Source of the DNA: Klebsiella pneumoniae
GTDB lineage: Bacteria > Pseudomonadota > Gammaproteobacteria > Steroidobacterales > Steroidobacteraceae
Length of the DNA stretch: 64,000 nt
Direction: 5' to 3'
Assembly: GCA_945873095.1 (NCBI GenBank)
Contig: CAMCBU010000004.1
Location: forward strand, 81,283 to 145,282
Below the pieces are notes generated by a model. The model made no database searches and had not been told where the DNA came from. It was given only the letters and a program-made list of their open reading frames with translations. The translations under genes were made by a program, and so were the position numbers. Below, piece after piece: positions 58,766 through 64,000 of this stretch (positions are counted from its first letter, which is position 1; each line of letters starts with the position of its first letter).

Positions 58766-60211
58766 TCAGACTATCGGAAATCGGCGCAGCCGCCAGACCG
58801 ACACTGTGGCGAGCAGCAGCGACACCAGCAACAGTGCTGCCAGCACCGGCAACACGCGTAGCAGCGTGCTACTAAGCGGCGGTTCGTTGAATTCAAACTG
58901 CGGCAGTGCGGCGTACGCCATCGGCGTCAGCGTCGCCCCGCGTAGCAGTGGCTCGCGGAAGAACGCCGACCAGCGCTCGTGAAAGGCGATCGTCTGGCCA
59001 CGGAACTCGCGGTGGCGCGCGCCATCGCTTCCGGCGAGTGCGGTCAGCGACTGCCAGGTCATCGTAGCCGGCGACAGGAACTTCAATACCTCGACCAGAT
59101 CCTGCTGGCGCTGTGCCTGCACTTCGAACTGCGCCAGCCGCGGCGCTATCGCTGTCGCGATGCTGACTTCCGACTCGGCGACACTGCGGAAATAGGCGCT
59201 GCGGTCGGCATTGTCGCCCTTCAGTTCTGGGTGGTCGAAGAAATACCTGTCGCGCGCTTCTGCCGCAGCCCGGTCCGCTGTCTCACTCGCCTCCCGCAGT
59301 TTAGTGGTCAGCGCGACCCGTGACGGCGCGGCGAACACTGTGGTGGCGGCGAGGTGGGTCAACGCGGGCAGCAGCACCACCAACACCAGCCACGCGCCAG
59401 CCAGCAGCCCGGCGTTCCGGTCCGAGGCGCGCGGCCGCGAATTGACGAACAGCGCCAGCGCAAACCAGAACGCTGCATACAACGTCGCGATTGCGGACCA
59501 CAGCAGCAGCGGCAGTGCGCCGCCGGCGAACGCTAGCGGTATACCCGCGGCAAACGCTGCAGCCAGCAGTGCGATCCATAGCGACACGAACACCAGCAGC
59601 GCGCGCGCGACCACCTTCCCGAGGATGAATCCTGCAGGACTTACCCCCGCTGCCAGCGCGAGCGCCAGTACGCCGCGTTCGCGCTCCGCCGAGACCACGT
59701 TGAACGACAGCGCGATCACCACCAGTGGTAACAGCCAGATGATCACGAAGGCTGGGTCAAAATTACCGACTGCCAGACGCAGTGGGTTATCTGGCTCGTT
59801 GCGTGTCAGGAAGAGGTGTGCGCCTCGTGCTGTAACCGAATACCACGCGGGGAGCAGTTCGGATTGCCCGATGGCCAGCGCACCCAGTACCGCTGTCGGC
59901 AGCACCACGGGCTTGGTAAGCACGCTATAACCCACCCCCCCTGGCGAGGTGGCGGTCGCCACGCCGCGGCCTGCCTGAGCGGCGAGTGCACGCGTCGTTT
60001 CCGCAGCCTCGTCCTCGAGAGCCGCCGCAGTGCGCGCCTGCACGTCTAGCAGCGCACGGGTATTCAGCGCGGCGGTCACCAGAAGTAGCGTTAGCGCGAT
60101 CAGCGCCCAATGTGCCAGCCCTTCGCGGCGCAGCAGCTGCAGCTCTTGGCGCAGCATCGAGGTGCGTGCTGGTCGACGTCCATCGCCGGACGGGTCGTAC
60201 ATGGCGCTCAT
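58766..60211 (-). CDS. ABC-2 type permease (DUF3526-like), second subunit
   Basis: A 481-residue membrane protein. After a cytoplasmic start (SMLRQELQLLRREG) there is a membrane helix, a large extracytoplasmic region, and a bundle of helices (FVIIWLLPLVVIALSFNVV, LLALALAAGVSPAGFILGKV) with the ERERGVLAL motif of ABC-2 permeases. A second extracytoplasmic helical domain follows. ATG 60211 overlaps the stop of the first permease by 4 bases; the longer frame to 60364 is not real. Confidence 0.8.
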   Translation of the reverse strand: MSAMYDPSGDGRRPARTSMLRQELQLLRREGLAHWALIALTLLLVTAALNTRALLDVQARTAAALEDEAAETTRALAAQAGRGVATATSPGGVGYSVLTKPVVLPTAVLGALAIGQSELLPAWYSVTARGAHLFLTRNEPDNPLRLAVGNFDPAFVIIWLLPLVVIALSFNVVSAERERGVLALALAAGVSPAGFILGKVVARALLVFVSLWIALLAAAFAAGIPLAFAGGALPLLLWSAIATLYAAFWFALALFVNSRPRASDRNAGLLAGAWLVLVVLLPALTHLAATTVFAAPSRVALTTKLREASETADRAAAEARDRYFFDHPELKGDNADRSAYFRSVAESEVSIATAIAPRLAQFEVQAQRQQDLVEVLKFLSPATMTWQSLTALAGSDGARHREFRGQTIAFHERWSAFFREPLLRGATLTPMAYAALPQFEFNEPPLSSTLLRVLPVLAALLLVSLLLATVSVWRLRRFPIV

Positions 60212-61620
60212 GTCGCCAGTACCTGAAGACGGCGTGTCGTGGCCACCGATGCACCCACAAGGATCATGAACCACAGCACCAGCACCGTCAGCGGCGCTGC
60301 GCAGCGCGCAAGCGATGCAGCCAGGGGCTCCGGCTCGAAGCGGTATTCGCCGGTCTGTCGCCACAGCCCCGGCCCCGCGCGATAGTCGGCCTCGCCAGTC
60401 TTTGAGTTCATGGCGATATCGCGGTTGAGGATGTCCATCAGCGTACGGCGGAACGCCTCGGCGCCGCGCTCGAAGTGGCGCTGGTGCTGCAGGCTGGTAC
60501 CGGCGAGTTCCTGTGAGATCAGGCCCAACGCCATCCGCGGCGAGAGCACGCTGGCGGTCTCGAACACGTCCACTTGCGCGTCGATCGCACGCTCCAGTAT
60601 GCCGAAGTGCTTGTCGTACACCGCGTTGCTGACCTCATCTTGTATGCCGAACACGATGCCCTGAAAGTTGATCGGCAGGTCTTGCTCATGTTCCACTTTA
60701 TAAAGCTTCAACAGTTGCGAGCGGCGCTTCTCGACTCGTGCTGCTGGAGATTCGCCGTCGAGGCCGGTGGCGAGGTCAGCGTCGACGCCGCGCTGGAACT
60801 CGCTCAGGGTCGGAGTCGGCTGCAGAATACGGCCGAGGTCCGCTGCGATACGCGGTACCACGAAGGTGATCACCGCCCAGAATGCCAACAACACCAGCAG
60901 AGCGCTTTGCGAGCTCGAGGCCCGTGCCGACACCGTCAGCGCCAGCAGCAGCAACAGGGCTGCGTAGACGATGCAGGCCGCCAACAGCACCATTGCGGCC
61001 GGTAACCAGGTCGTGCCACTCGCGAACACGAGTGCGCCGAAGCACAGCAACAGCAGTGGCGCGAGCAGCAGCAGCGCTGCACCGCCCAAGCCGAGGAACT
61101 TGCCGGCAAACAGCTGCGCCGGCGTCACGCCTGAGGCCAACAACTGGCGCAGGGTGCCGCTCTCACGTTCGCTCGAGAAGGCTGCGTAGGTCATCAGCAG
61201 CAACCCCAGCGGCACCAGCGCCTGGAACACGAAGCCCAGCGAGAGCTCGCCGAAGCGTGCGAGCGCTGTCAAGTCGTCGGCGGGTCGGCCAGCTGGAAAG
61301 TTGCGCTTGTGGGCCTCCAGCCAGATCGATACACCCTCATAGGCGAGCACCCCCGGGTCAAAGAAACTCAGCGGCAGTGCTGGCCGAAACGCATGGATCC
61401 CGTAGTGCGCGGCCGAGTGTGGGTTCTTGTCGCCTTGCTCGATCCATTGTGCCTGGATCAGCGCTTGAGCGATCGCGCGCTCGCTTTTGAGGCTGGCGTA
61501 GCGTGCCCCGGCGCTCGCTAGCGCGACGAGGCCGAGCAGCAGCAGCACGCCGGCGCTCGCCAGTACACGCCCGTCGCGCAGTACTCCGCGGAACTCCTTG
61601 CGTGCGACAGTGACGATCAT
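60208..61620 (-). CDS. ABC-2 type permease (DUF3526-like), first subunit
   Basis: A 470-residue paralogue of the next gene. It begins MIVTVARKEFRGVLRDGRVL, has the SSERESGTLRQLL element before the helix bundle, a large extracytoplasmic insertion (about residues 280-430) and a final helix (LTVLVLWFMILVG). The pair likely forms a heterodimer with the downstream ATPase. It overlaps copCD by four bases. Confidence 0.82.
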   Translation of the reverse strand: MIVTVARKEFRGVLRDGRVLASAGVLLLLGLVALASAGARYASLKSERAIAQALIQAQWIEQGDKNPHSAAHYGIHAFRPALPLSFFDPGVLAYEGVSIWLEAHKRNFPAGRPADDLTALARFGELSLGFVFQALVPLGLLLMTYAAFSSERESGTLRQLLASGVTPAQLFAGKFLGLGGAALLLLAPLLLLCFGALVFASGTTWLPAAMVLLAACIVYAALLLLLALTVSARASSSQSALLVLLAFWAVITFVVPRIAADLGRILQPTPTLSEFQRGVDADLATGLDGESPAARVEKRRSQLLKLYKVEHEQDLPINFQGIVFGIQDEVSNAVYDKHFGILERAIDAQVDVFETASVLSPRMALGLISQELAGTSLQHQRHFERGAEAFRRTLMDILNRDIAMNSKTGEADYRAGPGLWRQTGEYRFEPEPLAASLARCAAPLTVLVLWFMILVGASVATTRRLQVLAT

Positions 61621-63251
61621 TTCACCGGCACCGTCCCTTCAAAGTCTAGCTTGTCGAAATCGGACACGAACGCGCTGACGGTGAAGCGCCAGTCGCCGGA
61701 GATGATCAGTTCTGGGACCATAAAGTGGTACATATCTGGCGGCATCGCCTCGCCGGCTTTGGTAATGGGCTCGACCCGCGCGGCCGGCAGCGACACGTCG
61801 ATGCTGGCGCGCTGAATCGTCACCGGCGCACCGGAGGCGTCCTTGAAGCGCAGCATCACCATGTTCGTCCCGGTCAGTGCTGGCGTGACCGTGACTTCGA
61901 CGCTATAGCCCGCGTTGGTCCAGGTCTCCCTGAAGCCATCGCCGGCTGGCAGGGTGTCGGCGGAGGTGATGGCCGCGGCTTGTTCACCGAGCGCCCGGGG
62001 CGGCGTGGGAATGGTGAGTGAGGCCGCTGCGGCGACCACCAACAGCATCACCCCCGACTCAATGCGGATCGAGCGCGCCATCTTCGCGCCTGCGGCGGGG
62101 CCGCTCCGTGCGAGCGCCGGCGTCAGACGCGACTTGTTCCAGAAAGCCATCGCGAGCACTGCGGTAACCAACCCGAGCTTCACCAGCAGCCACTGGCCAT
62201 AATCGGTGGTCAAGAGGTTTGCGGGCGAGCGCACCTGGATCCAGCTAACCACTAGACCCGAAACCAAGATCAGACCGACCAGCCACACCGCCCGCGACGA
62301 GAACTGGTCCATCACGCGAGCCGCCTCTGGCGCCGCGGAGACTTTCGCGGTCGCCTGCAGAGGAGCGAGCGCTGCGAACCAAAACGCACCCCCTGCCAAG
62401 TGCAGGCCGACGCTGGTGGCCGTGAGCCACACCGGTGCAGCCGTGGCGGCATGGCCGGTCACCAGGAAGCTCCCGACCATCAGCGCGAAGCCGGTCCAAA
62501 GCGGCCATTCAGCGCGCTGACCGAAAGCCCAAGCGGCGAGCAGCGCTCCCGGTATGCCGATCGCGGCGCTGATGCTGAGCGTCGAGCGCATCGCCGCCGA
62601 CCAAGCGGCGCCCGAGAACAGCGCACCGGGTCCGCCGGCGACGATGTCGGCGCCGCCCACGGCCACAGACACAATGAACGCCACCGCTGTGACTAGCGCG
62701 GCGATACGGCCCTGACGGCGCAGAACGGGCTCTACGGACATAGGCCAGCGCATGACCAGCAGCAGCAGCGCAGAGCCCGCGGCGAGCAGCATCGCCGCGT
62801 AAAGCACGATGCGGTTGAGATAGGTCGGCAACACCCAGAGGCTTGCCGTACTGCCCGCACTTACGGCGTCGGTGCCGACGGCCACCGCTTCTCCGATCGC
62901 GATCGCGAACGAGCCACCCACCGGATGAGTATCCGCTGAGATCACGCGGTAGGTGACGATGTAGGTGCCGTTGGGCAGCGTCTGATTGAGTGGTAAAAAA
63001 ACGCTGTTTCCGTCGAGGCGCAGTTCGCCGGGCTGGCCGACTTCTTGGCCTGCGCGGTCGAGCAACTTGAAGAACACCGGACCGACGTTCTCATTGAATG
63101 TCAGCTCCAGCTCGCGCGGTGTAACTTCGAGCTGTTGGTCGGCAGCCGGATCAGCCTTCATCAAAACTGCATGTGCTGCTGCGGGCGGCGTTGAGAGTCC
63201 GAGGTAGCCAGCGAGTACGATCGCGAGCAGCCATGCCAACCACTTGTTCAT
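61617..63251 (-). CDS. CopC-CopD fusion, copper resistance/uptake protein
   Basis: A 544-residue protein. The signal peptide (cleaved at AAA-H) leaves a mature N-terminal His followed by the CopC fold: AHAVLMKADPAADQ, then VISADTHPVGGSFAIAIG with the Asp-His pair of the Cu(II) site. From about residue 140 onward are eight membrane helices of CopD. The C-terminal about 110 residues form another periplasmic domain (YtkA-like: VMLRFKDASGAPVTIQ). The protein is thought to bind copper outside and pass it through the inner membrane. It is the first gene of the operon. Confidence 0.88.
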   Translation of the reverse strand: MNKWLAWLLAIVLAGYLGLSTPPAAAHAVLMKADPAADQQLEVTPRELELTFNENVGPVFFKLLDRAGQEVGQPGELRLDGNSVFLPLNQTLPNGTYIVTYRVISADTHPVGGSFAIAIGEAVAVGTDAVSAGSTASLWVLPTYLNRIVLYAAMLLAAGSALLLLVMRWPMSVEPVLRRQGRIAALVTAVAFIVSVAVGGADIVAGGPGALFSGAAWSAAMRSTLSISAAIGIPGALLAAWAFGQRAEWPLWTGFALMVGSFLVTGHAATAAPVWLTATSVGLHLAGGAFWFAALAPLQATAKVSAAPEAARVMDQFSSRAVWLVGLILVSGLVVSWIQVRSPANLLTTDYGQWLLVKLGLVTAVLAMAFWNKSRLTPALARSGPAAGAKMARSIRIESGVMLLVVAAAASLTIPTPPRALGEQAAAITSADTLPAGDGFRETWTNAGYSVEVTVTPALTGTNMVMLRFKDASGAPVTIQRASIDVSLPAARVEPITKAGEAMPPDMYHFMVPELIISGDWRFTVSAFVSDFDKLDFEGTVPVK

Positions 63252-63692
63252 ATCTATCCCTTACGGATTTGGCGGATTTGGCGGATTTACTGTCCTGCCT
63301 ATCATCTGGAAACGCGCGGGTACAAACACCTGAGCGCCACTAGGTGTGAACGATTAACGACGTTCAAAGGCTAAACTATCGGAACGAGTGTCCGATATAC
63401 AGCGGCGGGGGGGGGACTTCGTTGACCACCACCCTGCGGATGTTTGCCGTGACGGGGAGATGGGTGTCAGCCCCGCCCGCGACTGTCAGGTCGCAGAGCT
63501 GCATCGGTAGCGCAGATTCAGCCGGATTCGTTGGCAGCGTACGCAGCGGGTTGCCGGGCGGATCTAGCGCAAACCGTGAGTCGTCCCGACGCCCACCCAC
63601 CGGCACAACGCGCGAAACCCCGCGAGCGATCGATGAATCCGCGGCAGAATCGCACCATCGATCCCCGTCTCATCTGACCCCCGAGCCCACTC
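63252..63692. other. Intergenic region upstream of copCD
   Basis: 440 bases with no convincing gene. It holds a short tandem repeat of GGATTTGGC (63264-63289), an inverted repeat ATCGG-aacgagtgt-CCGAT near 63379, and a G9 run near 63406. The copCD promoter must lie here. Confidence 0.45.
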
Positions 63693-64000
63693 ATGCCCAC
63701 ACCTCCCACTCGCGGCTACACCGGTGCACCCGGTGCGCAGCTCCACTACCGCATGCTGGGCGAGGGTCCGCCGGTGTTCCTGATGCATTCGAGCCCGCTG
63801 TCTTCGGCGTTCATGCTGGGGCAGTTGCAGGTGCTCGCCGATGCAGGCTACCGCGCGATCGCGCTCGACACGCCAGGCTACGGCCAGTCTGATCCGCTGC
63901 CCACATCGCCGCAGTCGCTCACCGACTACGCGCGCGCGTTCCTGGCGGGGATCGATGCGATGGACGGCATCGACACCACCCGCTTCGCGCTCTATGGCAC
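63693..64000 (+). CDS. Alpha/beta hydrolase, N-terminal part
   Basis: A partial gene cut by the window end (102 codons). Residues LHYRMLGEGPPVFLMHSSPL contain the oxyanion region, and DTPGYGQSDPLP is the usual strand-4 motif of alpha/beta hydrolases. The catalytic Ser, expected shortly after FALYGT, is beyond the window. Substrate unknown. Confidence 0.75.
   Translation, partial: MPTPPTRGYTGAPGAQLHYRMLGEGPPVFLMHSSPLSSAFMLGQLQVLADAGYRAIALDTPGYGQSDPLPTSPQSLTDYARAFLAGIDAMDGIDTTRFALYG

Noticed and set aside
63376..63606. Minus-strand 76-codon frame before the alpha/beta hydrolase gene
   Set aside because: No start signal or recognisable family; could be a relic but cannot be supported.

Overview
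The window looks like a chromosome segment of a proteobacterium, most likely a gammaproteobacterium. The evidence is a Si-specific transhydrogenase, a bacterial kynurenine pathway, a large TonB-dependent receptor and proteobacterial IS3 elements. I cannot name a genus. Base composition and gene style change along the window: ordinary chromosome on the left, a lower-GC mobile region in the middle, and a GC-rich copper-related cluster on the right.

1-13130: chromosomal genes. sthA, a cation P-type ATPase and a two-TM protein are on the plus strand. A tightly coupled minus-strand operon follows: SBF-family transporter, kynB, kynU, a Tat-exported nitrilase-family hydrolase and a serine hydrolase. 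Then come a lipoprotein joining a beta-propeller to two haem c motifs, and a DCC-family thiol oxidoreductase.

13150-47430: mobile DNA built around tRNA genes. An IS2-group orfA remnant and the displaced 3' half of a tRNA-Phe mark an old integration. Two copies of the 3' part of a tRNA-Ile(CAU) gene (15263 and 18390), each followed by the same ~310 bp element end, precede a complete tRNA-Ile(CAU) at 46766-47036 that lies 42 bp from a tyrosine integrase gene. I read this as two tandem integrative elements: a 3.1 kb unit without integrase (15263-18389) and a 28 kb island (18390-46765). A degenerate fourth copy lies at 47205. The complete tRNA gene contains a 198-nt group I intron in the anticodon loop that closely resembles the Azoarcus tRNA-Ile intron. 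A 16-bp palindrome (TGTCGTTTAAACGACA) recurs six times in this region.

Island cargo: (a) an eight-gene minus-strand operon headed by a WYL regulator, encoding lipoproteins, a secreted Cys-rich repeat protein, a trypsin-like protease lipoprotein, a MORN protein and a macrodomain protein; (b) an excisionase-like HTH gene next to a 1808-residue DUF4011/helicase/nuclease protein with a GreA-like C-terminus, a probable anti-phage gene; (c) a convergent operon with a Cas4/RecB-like Fe-S nuclease; (d) coupled small genes with a metallophosphoesterase, an HD protein and structured leaders; (e) two sigma-like proteins, a tandem AAA+ protein and partners; (f) a minimal tyrosine recombinase; (g) several orphans.

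47430-53010: a CusF-like protein, two sialidase-fold exported proteins with a shared CxCCQ motif and His-rich inserts, a TlpA-like thioredoxin, a broken third sialidase-like gene, and an intact IS3-family element. 53010-63251: a TonB-dependent receptor and minus-strand genes for PepSY, YcnI/DUF1775, an ABC transporter with two DUF3526-type permeases, and a CopC-CopD fusion, together suggesting copper acquisition or handling. The window ends inside an alpha/beta hydrolase gene. All calls come from reading the sequence; no database search was run.
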